A DNA stretch of 46,355 nt from Thermus arciformis (GTDB taxonomy: Bacteria > Deinococcota > Deinococci > Deinococcales > Thermaceae): the NCBI RefSeq assembly GCF_900102145.1, contig NZ_FNBC01000018.1, forward strand, positions 1-46,355, written 5' to 3'. How positions within the stretch are numbered: position 1 is the stretch's first letter; every line of letters starts with the position of its first letter. The position numbers and the translations under genes were made by a program. This document shows, piece after piece, positions 8,676 to 17,392 of the stretch. Under the pieces are notes generated by a model. That model saw nothing but the letters and a program-made list of their open reading frames with translations. It made no database searches and was not told the DNA's origin.

Positions 8676-9820
8676 GGGCCCTTTTCCTCTTCCTCGCCTC
8701 CTTCGCCCTGGCCCAGGCCCCCAAGCCCCTCAAGGTGGGGGCCCTCACGGGGGAGGCCCTCTACCCCGGGGGCCTGGGGGTGGCCTACGGGGAGGCCAGG
8801 CTCGTGGCCCAGGGGCTTGGACTTTCCCTCTGGGAAGGGGAAGGCCAGGTGGCCCTGGGCCTCGGAAGCCGCTTCCGGAGCTTTCCCGTCCTCGCCCGGG
8901 AAGGGGAGGCCGCCCGCAAAGGGGCCGCCTGGAAGCGCGAGGGTCGGACCTACGTCCCCCTGAAGCCTCTGGCGGAAGCCCTGGGCCTCTCCTACCGTGC
9001 CCAGGTGGGCATTGACCTGGGCCTTCCCTGGGCGAGGCTTTTGGGGGTGGAGCGCGCCCAGGGGCGCATCCTCCTCCGCTTCTCCCGGGAGGTGAACGCC
9101 ATGTGGCGGGAAGGTGGGGTGCTCTTCCTCCTGGCCCAGGGGGCGGAGCCCGGCCTGAGGCAGGAGGCCCTGGGGCTTTTCCTGCCCCTGGAAGCGCCCC
9201 CCGACCGCCTCTTCTACCCGGGAGGGGGCCAGGTGGCCCTGGAGTGGGGGCCCCTCCCCAGGCCCACCCCCACGGTCCTCCTGGACCCCGGGCACGGGGG
9301 GGCGGACCCCGGGGTGGTGGTGGAGGGGCTTAGGGAGAAGGACCTCGCCCTGGACCTGGCCCGGCGGGTGGCGGCCCGCCTCCCGGGAAGCCGCCTGACC
9401 CGGAAGGGGGACGAGACCCTTCCCCTAGAGGCCCGCCTTCTCCAGACCCAGACCGCCTCGGTGGTGGTCTCCTTCCACGTGACCGGGGGGAGCGCCCTCA
9501 ACCTCTACCTGCCCAAGGCCCGCTCCACCCCCCTGGCCAAGAACGCCGAGGCCCTCTTGAGAACCGCCCCCAAGGAACAGGCCGCCCTCCTCAAGGTCTA
9601 CGCCGGGGACCCCCGCCTCCTGGCGGAGGCCCTGGCCCGGGCCTTCTCCGCCTTGGGCCTGGTGGTGGCCCAGGCCGAGGGGCCCTACGCCCTCACGGAC
9701 GTGCCGGGGGCGGCGGTGGTCCTGGAGGTGGGGGTGGAGCGGCTCAAGACCCCGGAGGCCCGGGAGACCCTGGCCCAGGCCGTGGCCCAGGGCGTTCGCC
9801 AGTACCTGGAGGGGCCATGA
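8672..9820 (+). CDS. N-acetylmuramoyl-L-alanine amidase (Amidase_3) with N-terminal stalk domain
   Basis: A secreted cell-wall hydrolase that cuts the amide between muramic acid and the stem peptide. The signal peptide MRALFLFLASFALAQA is followed by a domain (about residues 20-120) like the copper-amine-oxidase N-terminal/stalk domain (RTYVPLKPLAEALGL). The catalytic domain runs from about residue 200, with zinc ligands H208 (LDPGHGG), E222 and H269 (VSFHVTGG), and a C-terminal catalytic Glu in VVLEVGVERL. 382 residues. The start overlaps the smpB stop and the end overlaps the GerMN gene, both by ATGA. The neighbours include smc, so a role in cell separation is plausible. Confidence 0.88.
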   Translation: MRALFLFLASFALAQAPKPLKVGALTGEALYPGGLGVAYGEARLVAQGLGLSLWEGEGQVALGLGSRFRSFPVLAREGEAARKGAAWKREGRTYVPLKPLAEALGLSYRAQVGIDLGLPWARLLGVERAQGRILLRFSREVNAMWREGGVLFLLAQGAEPGLRQEALGLFLPLEAPPDRLFYPGGGQVALEWGPLPRPTPTVLLDPGHGGADPGVVVEGLREKDLALDLARRVAARLPGSRLTRKGDETLPLEARLLQTQTASVVVSFHVTGGSALNLYLPKARSTPLAKNAEALLRTAPKEQAALLKVYAGDPRLLAEALARAFSALGLVVAQAEGPYALTDVPGAAVVLEVGVERLKTPEARETLAQAVAQGVRQYLEGP

Positions 9821-10311
9821 AGCGCTTCCTGACCCTTTGGAACCTCTTGGGCTTGGGGGTCTTCCTCCTGGGGAGCCTCGTCTACTGGGAGGCCGGGAAG
9901 GGCCCCGCGGCCCACGCTTTGCCCCTGCCCGCCGAGGAGCAAAAAACCCCCTCCCTCTCCCTGGTCCTCTACCGCCCCAACCCCCCCCAGGGCTTCCTCA
10001 AGGAGACCCTGGCCCTGGAGCTTGGCCCCGGGGAGACCCCGGAGGCCAAGGCCCTGACGGCCTGGGCGGAGGCCCTGAAGGCCCCTAAGCCCAAGGCCCT
10101 CTTCCAGGCGAAGGGGGCCTGGGTGGTGGACCTGCCCCAGGACTTCGCCCAAGGGTTGGACGCGGCCCTCGAGGTCTACCGCCTCTACAGCCTGGTCTAC
10201 ACCCTCCTCTCCACCTTCCCCGAGGCCAAGGAGGTGCGCTTCCTGGTGGAGGGGAGGCCAAGCCCGGGGCTCGCCCACCTGGACCTGAGCCTGCCCTACA
10301 CCCTGCCATGA
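9817..10311 (+). CDS. GerMN-domain protein, membrane-anchored
   Basis: 164 residues. One N-terminal hydrophobic segment (LLGLGVFLLGSLVYW, about residues 10-24) serves as anchor or signal. Residues ~45-155 resemble a GerMN domain: an extracytoplasmic alpha/beta fold with VDLPQDFAQG..., a helical YRLYSLVYTLLSTFP, and EVRFLVEGRP. In sporeformers GerM acts at the envelope; in non-sporulating bacteria these domains often sit beside amidases, as here. It overlaps the amidase and smc by ATGA. The specific role is unknown. Confidence 0.8.
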   Translation: MKRFLTLWNLLGLGVFLLGSLVYWEAGKGPAAHALPLPAEEQKTPSLSLVLYRPNPPQGFLKETLALELGPGETPEAKALTAWAEALKAPKPKALFQAKGAWVVDLPQDFAQGLDAALEVYRLYSLVYTLLSTFPEAKEVRFLVEGRPSPGLAHLDLSLPYTLP

Positions 10312-13300
10312 AGGAGACCTGGCGCCTGGACCGCCTTATCCTCCAGGGGTTCAAGTCCTTCGCCGAGCGCACGGTCCTGGACTTCCCTGACCCCATCACC
10401 GGCATCCTCGGGCCGAACGGCTCGGGGAAGAGCAACCTGGTGGAGGCCCTGCGCTTCGTCACCGGGGCCCGCGCCCACGAGCTACGGGGCCAGGAGCTCA
10501 AGGCCTTCCTCTTCCACGGGGCCGAGGGCAAGCCCCCGGCGGGCTTCGCCGAGGTGCGCCTGGAGCTTTCCCGGGGCGCCGAGCGCCTCACGGTGGAGCG
10601 GCGCATTGAGGGGGAGCGGAGCCTCTTCCGGGTGAACGGCCGCCCCTTAAGCGCCAAGGCCCTGGCCCTGCACCTGGCGGGCACGGGCCTGGGCCGGGGG
10701 GGGTACGCCATCGTGGGCCAGGGGGAGGTGGGGGCCCTCCTCGAGGCCCCCGAGGAGGTCCTTCTGGGCCACCTGGAGGAGGCCGCGGGGCTTCGCCCCG
10801 TGGCCGAGGCCGCCCGCGCCGCCTCGGAACGCCTGGAGGAGGCCACGGCCCTCCTGGAGGCCAAGGAGAAGGCGCTTTCGGAGCTGAAGGCCCGGGCCCA
10901 GGCCCTGGAAAGGGAGGCCCGCAAGGCCCAAAGGGCCCGGGAGCTCGCCGGGCTCGCCCTAAGCCTCAAGCGAAGCCTCCTCCTCGCCCGCAAGGAGGAG
11001 GCGGAGAAGGAGGTGGCCCTGGCGGAGGCCCGCCTAGAGGCCCTGGCCCAGGAGGAGGGAGACCTCCTGAGGAGGCGGCAGGCCCTCGAGGCCCGGCGGG
11101 AGGCCCTGGCCCAGGAGGAGGAGGCCCTGAGGAGGCGGCTTGAGGAGGTCCGCCTGGGCCTCAAGGAACGGGAGGCCCTTCGGGCCGAGGCCCGAGAGCT
11201 CCAGCGGGTCCTCCAGGCCCTGGACCGCCCCCCGCCCCAAGACCCTGGCCCCCCGCCTCCCCCGCCCCCCCTGGGCCGGGAGGAGGCGGAAAGGCGGCTT
11301 AAGACCCTGAAGGAGGCCGAAGCCCGCCTCCAGGCCAAGAGGCGCCGCCTGGAGGAGGCCTGGCGCCGCTACGAGCTGGAGCTCGCCCGCCACCAGGAGC
11401 GCCTCCTCGCCCACGAGCGGGCCCGGGAGGAGCGGGCCCGCCTGGAAAGGGAGCTTAAGGAACGGGAAGAGGCCCTGAAGGCCCTGGAGGAGGCCGCGGA
11501 AAGGCGGAGGGCCCTGGAGGCACAGCTTCGGGAGGTCCAGGCCCAGGCCCTGGCCCTGGAAAGGGAGCGCGGCCGGATAGAGGGGCTTCTCGCCTCGGGG
11601 GCCGACCTCCAGGAGGGCCCGAGGCGGGCCCGGGGCCTTCCCGGAATCCTGGGGGTGGTGGCGGACCTGGTGCGGCCCGAAGAGGGGCTGGAGCTCGCCC
11701 TGGAGGTGGCCCTGGGCCCAAGGCTGCAGTGGGTCCTGGCCGAGGACGAGAAGGCGGCCCAAGGGGCCATCGCCCACCTCAAGGCCCGGGGGGGCCGGGC
11801 CACCTTCCTTCCCCTCACCCTCCTGGACCCTCCCCCCCCGCCCAGGCCCCGGGAGGCCGAGGGGCTTCTCGGCCCCGCCTACCGCCTGGCCCGCCTGCGC
11901 CTCCCGGGCCTTCCCGAGGAGGCCGTCTTGAGGGTCCTCCTGGGGGACACCCTGGTCTTCCAGGACCTCGAGGCCGCCCTGGCCTACCGCAAGGCGGGGG
12001 GGCGGGAGCGGCTCGTGACCCTGGAAGGGGAGGTCCTGGAGCGCACCGGGGCCCTCACCGGGGGAAGGGTGAAAGGAGGGGGGGAGGCCCTCCGCCTGAG
12101 AAGCCGCCTGGAGGAGCTTTCCCGGGAGCTCGCCCGCCTCCAGGAGGAGGCCCGGACCCTGGAGGAAGCCCTGAAGCCCCTCCCCAGGCTCCAGGCCCTG
12201 GAGGAGGCCCGGGCCCAGGTGAAGGCCCTCTGGGCCCGCCTGCAAACCCCCCTTCCCCCCCCTCCCGAGCCCCCCTCCCCCCCCGAGGCGCCCCGGGAGG
12301 AAGAGGCGCTGGAGAGGCTTAAGGAGGAAAGGGACGCCCTGGAAGAGGCCTTAGCCCTGGCCTCGGCCTGGGAGCGCTGGAACCTCCTCCAGGAGGCCCG
12401 GCGGGCCTGGGCCGAGGCCCAGGAGGAGGCCAAACGGGTGAGGGCCCGCCTGGCGGAGCTGGAGGGCCGCCTAAGGGCCTTCTCCCCCCTGGAGGAGGAG
12501 GCCAGGGCCCTGGAGGCCCGCTGGGAGGCCCTGCGCCGGGAAAGGCGCGAGACGGAGGAGCGCCTGGCCCAGGCCCTCGCCCGGTGGAACGCCCTCCTCG
12601 CCGAGCGGGAAAACCTCCGCCTCACCCTGGCCCGCAGGGAAGCCCTCCTGGAGGAGCTTTCCCGGGAGCTCGCCCAGCTTCCCCCCACGGAGCGCCACCC
12701 CGGCACCCCCAGGGCCCTGCAGGGGCGGCTCGCCCAGGTGGAGAGGGAGCGGGAAGCCCTGGGCCCGGTGAACGCCCTGGCGGAAGGGGAGCTCGCCTCC
12801 TTGAAGCCCCTCCTGGAGGCCAGGGAGAAGGAGGTGCAGGAGGCCACGGAGGCCCTTCTCCGCCTCGAGGCCGAGGTGAAGGCCGTGGAGAAGGCCTACG
12901 CCGAGCGCCTAAAGGAAAGCTTCCACCGCTTCCAGGAGGCCTTCCGGGCCCAGGCGGAACTCCTCCTCGGGGCCCGGGCCGAGGCCCGGCGGGAAGGCCG
13001 GGGGCTAAGGCTCTTCCTCGTGCCCCGGGGCAAGCGCACCCAGGACCTCCGCCTCCTCTCCCTGGGGGAGAAGACCCTGGGGGCCCTGGCCTTCCTCTTC
13101 GCCCTGGGGGAGCTGCAAGGAGGGCTTCCCATCGCCGTCCTGGACGAGGTGGACGCCGCCTTGGACGAGGCCAACCTCCTCCGCTTCGCCCGCTTCCTCC
13201 AAGGCGGGCGGCAGTTCCTCCTGGTCACCCACCAGAAGCGCACCATGGAGGCCTGCCACGCCCTCTACGGGGTGACGGCGGAGGGCGGGGTGAGCCGGGT

Positions 13301-13337
13301 CTACGCCATCCGCAAGGAGGTGGCCCATGACGCTTGA
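10308..13337 (+). CDS. smc: Chromosome segregation ATPase Smc
   Basis: Core of the Smc-ScpAB condensin. Walker A GPNGSGKS at residues 35-42, a first coiled-coil arm ~150-420, hinge ~425-540 (globular, LPGILGVVADLV to TGALTGGRVKGGG), a second arm ~545-840 with Pro-rich breaks, and the C-terminal ATPase lobe with the signature motif and Walker B PIAVLDEVDAALDEAN. The ABC signature reads LSLGEK, not the usual LSGGEK. At 1009 residues it is shorter than the ~1,150-1,190 common for bacterial Smc, so the arms are short. The partner scpA lies at 21 kb; scpB is not in the window. It overlaps mazG by 11 bases. Confidence 0.95.
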   Translation: MKETWRLDRLILQGFKSFAERTVLDFPDPITGILGPNGSGKSNLVEALRFVTGARAHELRGQELKAFLFHGAEGKPPAGFAEVRLELSRGAERLTVERRIEGERSLFRVNGRPLSAKALALHLAGTGLGRGGYAIVGQGEVGALLEAPEEVLLGHLEEAAGLRPVAEAARAASERLEEATALLEAKEKALSELKARAQALEREARKAQRARELAGLALSLKRSLLLARKEEAEKEVALAEARLEALAQEEGDLLRRRQALEARREALAQEEEALRRRLEEVRLGLKEREALRAEARELQRVLQALDRPPPQDPGPPPPPPPLGREEAERRLKTLKEAEARLQAKRRRLEEAWRRYELELARHQERLLAHERAREERARLERELKEREEALKALEEAAERRRALEAQLREVQAQALALERERGRIEGLLASGADLQEGPRRARGLPGILGVVADLVRPEEGLELALEVALGPRLQWVLAEDEKAAQGAIAHLKARGGRATFLPLTLLDPPPPPRPREAEGLLGPAYRLARLRLPGLPEEAVLRVLLGDTLVFQDLEAALAYRKAGGRERLVTLEGEVLERTGALTGGRVKGGGEALRLRSRLEELSRELARLQEEARTLEEALKPLPRLQALEEARAQVKALWARLQTPLPPPPEPPSPPEAPREEEALERLKEERDALEEALALASAWERWNLLQEARRAWAEAQEEAKRVRARLAELEGRLRAFSPLEEEARALEARWEALRRERRETEERLAQALARWNALLAERENLRLTLARREALLEELSRELAQLPPTERHPGTPRALQGRLAQVEREREALGPVNALAEGELASLKPLLEAREKEVQEATEALLRLEAEVKAVEKAYAERLKESFHRFQEAFRAQAELLLGARAEARREGRGLRLFLVPRGKRTQDLRLLSLGEKTLGALAFLFALGELQGGLPIAVLDEVDAALDEANLLRFARFLQGGRQFLLVTHQKRTMEACHALYGVTAEGGVSRVYAIRKEVAHDA

Positions 13338-13653
13338 GGAATACCAAAGGGAAGCCCAGAAGACCGCCCTCTACCCCGAGGCCTACCGCCTGGTCTACCC
13401 CGCCTTAGGCCTCGCGGGGGAGGCCGGGGAGCTCGCCAACAAGGTGAAGAAGGTCCTCCGCGACCACGGGGGGCGCCTCAGGGAGGAGGACCGGGAGGCC
13501 ATCCTCGCCGAGCTCGGGGACGTGCTCTGGTACGTGGCCCAGGTGGCCACGGACCTTGGGGAAAGCCTCGAGGCCGTGGCCCGGGCCAACCTGGCCAAGC
13601 TCCGCTCCCGCAAGGAGCGGGGCAGGCTGGGAGGGGCGGGGGATAACCGCTAG
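13327..13653 (+). CDS. MazG-like nucleotide pyrophosphohydrolase
   Basis: 108 residues, the size of a single MazG domain. The metal-binding pattern is visible as GEAGELANKVKK (helix 2, E-x2-E) and AELGDVLWYVAQVA (helix 3, E-x2-D). Such proteins hydrolyse NTPs or dNTPs to the monophosphate and pyrophosphate, often for pool cleaning. It is the last gene of the bioY-to-mazG run and starts 11 bases inside smc. The C-terminal tail is short and basic. Substrate unknown. Confidence 0.85.
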   Translation: MTLEEYQREAQKTALYPEAYRLVYPALGLAGEAGELANKVKKVLRDHGGRLREEDREAILAELGDVLWYVAQVATDLGESLEAVARANLAKLRSRKERGRLGGAGDNR

Positions 13654-13663
13654 TGCAAACCAC

Positions 13664-13692
13664 TTGCGTTAAATACCCCCGGAAGGTATGAT
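13664..13692 (+). promoter_or_regulatory. Peroxiredoxin gene promoter
   Basis: TTGCGT (13664-13669), 17-nt spacer, TATGAT (13687-13692). The Shine-Dalgarno GAAAGGAGG follows at ~13715-13723. This is one of the clearest sigma-70-type promoters in the window. It lies just after the mazG stop. Confidence 0.75.
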
Positions 13693-13729
13693 GTTCCCCG
13701 CTGGCCTGGCCAGCGAAAGGAGGTTCTTT

Positions 13730-14386
13730 ATGGAAGAAACCACCGTGCCCACCCTACCCCGCCTGAACGAGCCCGCCCCCGACTTCGTGGCCAAGACCAC
13801 CCTGGGGGACCTCAGGCTTTCCGACCTCAAGGGAAAGTGGGTGGTCCTCTTCAGCCACCCCGCCGACTTCACCCCGGTGTGCTCCACGGAGTTCTTGGCC
13901 TTCGCCGAGAGGCAAAAGGAGTTTGAGGCCCTCGGGGTACAGCTGGTGGGCCTTTCCATTGACTCCATCCACGCCCACCTGGCCTGGGTCAAGGACCTCG
14001 AGGAGATGGCGGGCATCCCCATCACCTTCCCGGTCATCGCCGACTTGGACATGAAGGTGTCCAAGCTCTACGGCATGATCCACCCTGCCGCCAGCGAGAC
14101 CGCCGCGGTGCGGGCGGTCTTCATCATTGACCCGAGCGGCATCCTCCGGGGCATGCTCTACTACCCCCTCACCACGGGCCGCAACATTGACGAGATCCTC
14201 CGCTTCATCCAGGCCCTGCAGTTCACCGACCGCACCGGCCTCAACACCCCCGCCAACTGGCGGCCCGGGGAGCCCGGCATCGTCAAGCCCCCCGCCACCT
14301 TCCCCGAGCTCAAGGCGGACGAGGCCAAGAAGGGCGAGTACACCGAGTACCGCCGCTGGTACCTCCGGCTCAAGCGGGCGGAGTAA
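13730..14386 (+). CDS. 1-Cys (Prx6-type) peroxiredoxin
   Basis: Thiol peroxidase reducing H2O2 and organic peroxides. The ATG at 13730 is chosen because GAAAGGAGG lies just upstream and the promoter -10 overlaps the alternative upstream ATG. The protein is 218 residues with one Cys only, in the peroxidatic motif HPADFTPVCSTE. The long C-terminal domain (NTPANWRPGEPGIVKPPAT...YTEYRRWYLRLK) is typical of the archaeal and thermophilic Prx6-type enzymes. No second resolving Cys is present, so it should use an external reductant. A strong hairpin terminator follows. Confidence 0.93.
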   Translation: MEETTVPTLPRLNEPAPDFVAKTTLGDLRLSDLKGKWVVLFSHPADFTPVCSTEFLAFAERQKEFEALGVQLVGLSIDSIHAHLAWVKDLEEMAGIPITFPVIADLDMKVSKLYGMIHPAASETAAVRAVFIIDPSGILRGMLYYPLTTGRNIDEILRFIQALQFTDRTGLNTPANWRPGEPGIVKPPATFPELKADEAKKGEYTEYRRWYLRLKRAE

Positions 14387-14397
14387 ACCCCAAAGCC

Positions 14398-14431
14398 GCT
14401 ACCCCCCGGGGCCTCCCGGGGGGTAGCTTTT
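14398..14431. terminator. Intrinsic terminator shared by convergent genes
   Basis: A 13-bp stem (GCTACCCCCCGGG at 14398-14410 with 14415-14427), loop GCCT, then TTTT on the plus strand. It lies between the peroxiredoxin gene and the convergent zinc-ribbon gene and could end transcripts from both sides. Confidence 0.85.
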
Positions 14432-14438
14432 GAAGCCC

Positions 14439-14687
14439 TCAGTCAAACAGGTCAAAGAACTCCAGGAAGCCCTTTTTCTTCTTGTAGGGCTTGCCCTCCT
14501 TGCGGTAAAAGCCCTCCAGCTCCTCCTCGTAGCGGCGCTCCACCTCCTTGGCCTCGGCCAGGAGCTTCTCCAGCTCCCCCTTGTCCAGCCACACCCCGCC
14601 GCACTGGGGGCAGACGTCAATCAGGACGCCGCGCCGCTCCACCTCCCGCATGCCCACCCCGCAGTGGGGGCAAAGGAGGAGGGGCAC
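14439..14687 (-). CDS. TFIIB-type zinc-ribbon protein
   Basis: 82 residues. Two CPxC knuckles (CPHCGVGM at 6-13 and CPQCGGVWLDKGEL at 26-39) make a zf-TFIIB/COG3809-like zinc ribbon. An amphipathic charged helix follows, with a basic patch KPYKKKK and a hydrophobic acidic tail FLEFFDLFD. The ATG directly abuts the stop of the membrane metallopeptidase upstream (14688), so the two form an operon under the riboswitch-like leader. Role unknown; it may be a chaperone or adaptor for the peptidase (inference from adjacency only). Confidence 0.8.
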   Translation of the reverse strand: MPLLLCPHCGVGMREVERRGVLIDVCPQCGGVWLDKGELEKLLAEAKEVERRYEEELEGFYRKEGKPYKKKKGFLEFFDLFD

Positions 14688-15374
14688 CTACTCCTCCCTC
14701 CGGCCGAAGAGGCCGAGGAGGCTCGCGTAGTAGAGGATCGTGGCCAAGGAGGAGGCCAAAGCCGCCACGTAGGTGAGGGCCGCCCAGGTGAGCACCCGCC
14801 GGGCGGGGCCCATCTCCTCGCGCCCCAGGAAGCCCATGCGCCTCAGGAACTCCAGGGCCCTCTTGGAAGCGTCAAACTCCACGGGCAGGGTGATGAGCTG
14901 GAAGAGGGCCACGGCCAGGTAGAGGTAAAGGCCGAGCTTGGCGAGGCCCAAGGCCCCGAGAAAGAGGCCCGCGAGGACCAAGATGGGCCCCAGGTTGCTC
15001 CCCAGACTCGCCGCAGGCCAGAGGCTCGCCCGCACCCTGAGCCAGGCGTAGCCCTGGGCGTCCTGCACCGCGTGGCCCACCTCGTGGGCGGCCACGGCCA
15101 AGGCGGCCAGGCTCGGCGAGGCGTAGTTGGGCTCGGAAAGCCGCACGGCCTTGGCCTGGGGGTCATAGTGGTCCGTGAGGGCCCCGGGCACGGGCTCCAC
15201 CCGCACGTGGCTGAGCCCGTGGGCGTCCAGGATGGCCCGGGCCACCTGGGCCCCCGTGAGCCCCCGGCTGTTGGCCACCCGGCTGTAGCGGGCGAAGGTG
15301 GCCTGTAGACCCCCCTGGATGATCAGGCTGGCCACGAACACCAACCCCATGAGCAAGAAAGCGAGCGTGTCCAT
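14688..15374 (-). CDS. Membrane zinc metallopeptidase, YugP family (Zn_peptidase_2)
   Basis: 228 residues. An N-terminal membrane helix ([19 protein letters not shown]), then the protease core with HExxH in [15 protein letters not shown] (about residues 90-104), and two or three further hydrophobic segments. Segments such as [15 protein letters not shown] and [17 protein letters not shown] are typical of the COG2738/YugP family, whose substrates are poorly known. AAGGAGGG lies just before ATG 15374. The 5' leader contains a probable yybP-ykoY riboswitch, which would make expression Mn2+-responsive. The next gene is the zinc-ribbon protein. Confidence 0.9.
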   Translation of the reverse strand: MDTLAFLLMGLVFVASLIIQGGLQATFARYSRVANSRGLTGAQVARAILDAHGLSHVRVEPVPGALTDHYDPQAKAVRLSEPNYASPSLAALAVAAHEVGHAVQDAQGYAWLRVRASLWPAASLGSNLGPILVLAGLFLGALGLAKLGLYLYLAVALFQLITLPVEFDASKRALEFLRRMGFLGREEMGPARRVLTWAALTYVAALASSLATILYYASLLGLFGRREE

Positions 15375-15384
15375 GTCTTCCCTC

Positions 15385-15516
15385 CTTGGGAAGTAGCAAA
15401 AGCCTCGAGGCCACCCTTACAGGTGGTCTCGCCATGCGCCCTCAGGCGCCCCAGCCGACCGGGGAAACCTCCCGTACTGACGGCCGGCTGGCCCCTTCCG
15501 GGGCGGCTACTCCCCA
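15385..15516 (-). ncRNA. Probable yybP-ykoY (Mn2+) riboswitch in the metallopeptidase leader
   Basis: On the minus strand the leader starts with GGGGAGTAGC (15515-15506), has a GC stem-loop, GTCAGTACGG, further stems, and GGCGAGACC near 15433-15425. The GGGGAGUAG loop and the GAGACC loop are the two conserved metal-site loops of this riboswitch class (known). Downstream, GCTACTTCCC (15397-15388) can pair with the aptamer's GGGAGTAGC, and it lies right before the Shine-Dalgarno. A short GCCTCGAGGC palindrome followed by TTTT (15411-15398) could be a terminator. I infer control of transcription or translation by Mn2+. Boundaries are approximate. Confidence 0.7.
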
Positions 15517-15521
15517 AGGCC

Positions 15522-15550
15522 TTTATACCAGAACCCCCGAAGGGGCACAA
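15522..15550 (-). promoter_or_regulatory. Promoter of the riboswitch-metallopeptidase operon
   Basis: Minus strand: TTGTGC (15550-15545), 17-nt spacer, TATAAA (15527-15522) with TGG just before it. Transcription would begin about 15515, at the first bases of the aptamer. Confidence 0.65.
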
Positions 15551-15598
15551 GGGCCCCCGAATGTGGCCCCCTTCTCCTTACTTTTTCACGCTCAAGGG

Positions 15599-15604
15599 TA
15601 TACT
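15599..15604 (+). promoter_or_regulatory. -10 element of the sulfurtransferase gene
   Basis: TATACT at 15599-15604, followed by GGAGG at 15612-15616 and ATG 15624. The -35 candidate (CTTACT near 15577) is weak. Confidence 0.5.
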
Positions 15605-15623
15605 GGGGGCCGGAGGTGCGCGC

Positions 15624-16481
15624 ATGAGCTACGCCCATCCCGAGGTACTGGTGAGCACCGAGTGGGTCCAGGCCCACCTGGACGACCCCCAGGTCCGGGT
15701 CCTGGAGGTGGACGAGGACATCCTCCTCTACGAGACCGGGCACATCCCCGGCGCCCAGAAGATTGACTGGCAGCGGGACTTCTGGGACCCGGTGGTCCGG
15801 GACTTCATCAGCGAGGAGGGCTTCGCCAAGCTCATGGAAAGGCTCGGCATCTCCAACGACACCACCGTGGTCCTCTACGGGGACAAGAACAACTGGTGGG
15901 CGGCCTACGCCTTCTGGTTCTTCAAGTACAACGGCCACAAGGACGTGCGGCTCATGAACGGGGGACGGCAGAAGTGGGTGGAGGAGGGCCGCCCCCTCAC
16001 CACCGAGGTCCCCGCCTATCCCCCCGGCCGCTACGAGGTCCCCTACCGGGACGAGTCCATCCGGGCCTACCGGGACGACGTATTGGAGCACATCCTGAAG
16101 GTGAAGGAGGGCAAGGGGGCCCTGGTGGACGTGCGAAGCCCCGAGGAGTACCGGGGGGAACTCACCCACATGCCGAACTACCCCCAGGAGGGGGCCCTCC
16201 GGGCGGGCCACATCCCCGGGGCCAAGAACATCCCCTGGGCCAAGGCGGTGAACCCCGACGGCACCTTCAAGAGCGCCGAGGAGCTTCGGGCCCTCTACGA
16301 ACCCCTCGGGGTCACCAAGGACAAGGACGTGGTGGTCTACTGCCGCATCGCCGAGCGCTCCAGCCACTCCTGGTTCGTCCTCAAGTACCTCCTGGGCTAC
16401 CCCCGGGTGAGGAACTACGACGGCTCCTGGACGGAATGGGGCAACCTGGTGGGGGTGCCCATCGCCAAGGGCGAGGAGTAA
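15624..16481 (+). CDS. Thiosulfate sulfurtransferase (rhodanese, two-domain)
   Basis: Moves the sulfane sulfur of thiosulfate to cyanide or another thiol acceptor. 285 residues with two rhodanese domains. The first is inactive-type (residues ~8-125, with [16 protein letters not shown]). The second (~140-280) has [23 protein letters not shown], and the active loop [13 protein letters not shown] with the catalytic Cys. The ATG at 15624 is preferred (GGAGGTG upstream) although the frame is open to 15423. It is divergent from the riboswitch operon. Confidence 0.92.
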   Translation: MSYAHPEVLVSTEWVQAHLDDPQVRVLEVDEDILLYETGHIPGAQKIDWQRDFWDPVVRDFISEEGFAKLMERLGISNDTTVVLYGDKNNWWAAYAFWFFKYNGHKDVRLMNGGRQKWVEEGRPLTTEVPAYPPGRYEVPYRDESIRAYRDDVLEHILKVKEGKGALVDVRSPEEYRGELTHMPNYPQEGALRAGHIPGAKNIPWAKAVNPDGTFKSAEELRALYEPLGVTKDKDVVVYCRIAERSSHSWFVLKYLLGYPRVRNYDGSWTEWGNLVGVPIAKGEE

Positions 16482-16502
16482 GACCCCCAGGCGCGCAGGC
16501 CC

Positions 16503-17357
16503 TCACGTCTTCTTCAGGGCCTCCTCCGCCAGCCTCCGGCCCGTGGGGGTGTCCGCCAGGCCCCCCAGGCCGGTCTCCTTGAGCTCCAGGGGGAGGAGGC
16601 GGCCGATCCCGGCCATGGCCAGGACCACCTCGTCGGGGGGGATGACGCTCCTTATGCCCGAAAGGGCCATGGAGGCGGCGCTCACCGCGTGGACGGCGTA
16701 GAAGCCGTTCCGCATCACGCAGGGCACCTCCACGAACCCCCCCACGGGGTCGCAGACCAGGCCCAGGGTGTTCTGCAGGGCCAAGGCGGCGGCGTGGGCC
16801 GAGGCCTCCGGGGAGCCGCCCAAAAGCTCGGTGACCGCGGCGGCGGCCATGGCGGCGCTGGAGCCGATCTCCGCCTGGCACCCCCCGCTCGCCCCGGCGA
16901 TGTGGATCACCCGGCCGATCATCTTGGCCACCCCCGCGGCCAGGACCAGGGGCATGAGGAGGCGCTCATCGGGGATTCCCAGGTGGTCCGCCACGCCCAG
17001 AAGGGCCCCGGGAAGCGTCCCGGCGCTTCCCGCCGTGGGCGCGGCCACGATGCGCCCCATGCGGGCGTTTTCCTCGTTCACCGCCATGGCGTAGGCCTGG
17101 ACCCGCTTGAGGAGGGGGTCCTGCAAGGGGTCGGGAGCCTCCCAAAGGGTCTTGGCGTTCTTCCCCACGAGGCCCGCCACGCTGGGGGCGTCGGAGGCCA
17201 GGCCCCGCCGGATGGAATCCCGCATCACCGCAAGCCGCTCGGCCATCTTGGAGAGGATGGCCTCGGGGGGAGTGCCCGTCTCCTCCACCTCCTCCCGGAG
17301 GACGTGCTCCGAGGCCAGGCCCGAAAGCTCCGCCAGGGTGTTTAGGGTGAGGGGCAT
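16503..17357 (-). CDS. sdaAA: L-serine dehydratase, iron-sulfur type, alpha subunit
   Basis: Deaminates L-serine to pyruvate. 284 residues, matching the alpha chain of the two-subunit enzyme. Three conserved Cys that would hold the 4Fe-4S cluster are seen in [20 protein letters not shown] and [10 protein letters not shown]. Also visible: [14 protein letters not shown]. The beta subunit gene is not next to it. A TATACT -10 (17368-17363) ends only five bases before the ATG, which suggests a leaderless mRNA. Confidence 0.93.
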   Translation of the reverse strand: MPLTLNTLAELSGLASEHVLREEVEETGTPPEAILSKMAERLAVMRDSIRRGLASDAPSVAGLVGKNAKTLWEAPDPLQDPLLKRVQAYAMAVNEENARMGRIVAAPTAGSAGTLPGALLGVADHLGIPDERLLMPLVLAAGVAKMIGRVIHIAGASGGCQAEIGSSAAMAAAAVTELLGGSPEASAHAAALALQNTLGLVCDPVGGFVEVPCVMRNGFYAVHAVSAASMALSGIRSVIPPDEVVLAMAGIGRLLPLELKETGLGGLADTPTGRRLAEEALKKT

Positions 17358-17362
17358 GCCCC

Positions 17363-17385
17363 GAGTATAGCCCCTGGGGTAGCCT
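17363..17385. promoter_or_regulatory. Divergent -10 elements of sdaAA and the response regulator
   Basis: Minus TATACT (17368-17363) is five bases from the sdaAA ATG. Plus TAGCCT (17380-17385) is seven bases from the regulator ATG. Both distances imply transcripts that start at or near the start codon (leaderless), which is common in Thermus. No good -35 is seen. Confidence 0.5.
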
Positions 17386-17392
17386 AAAGGGG

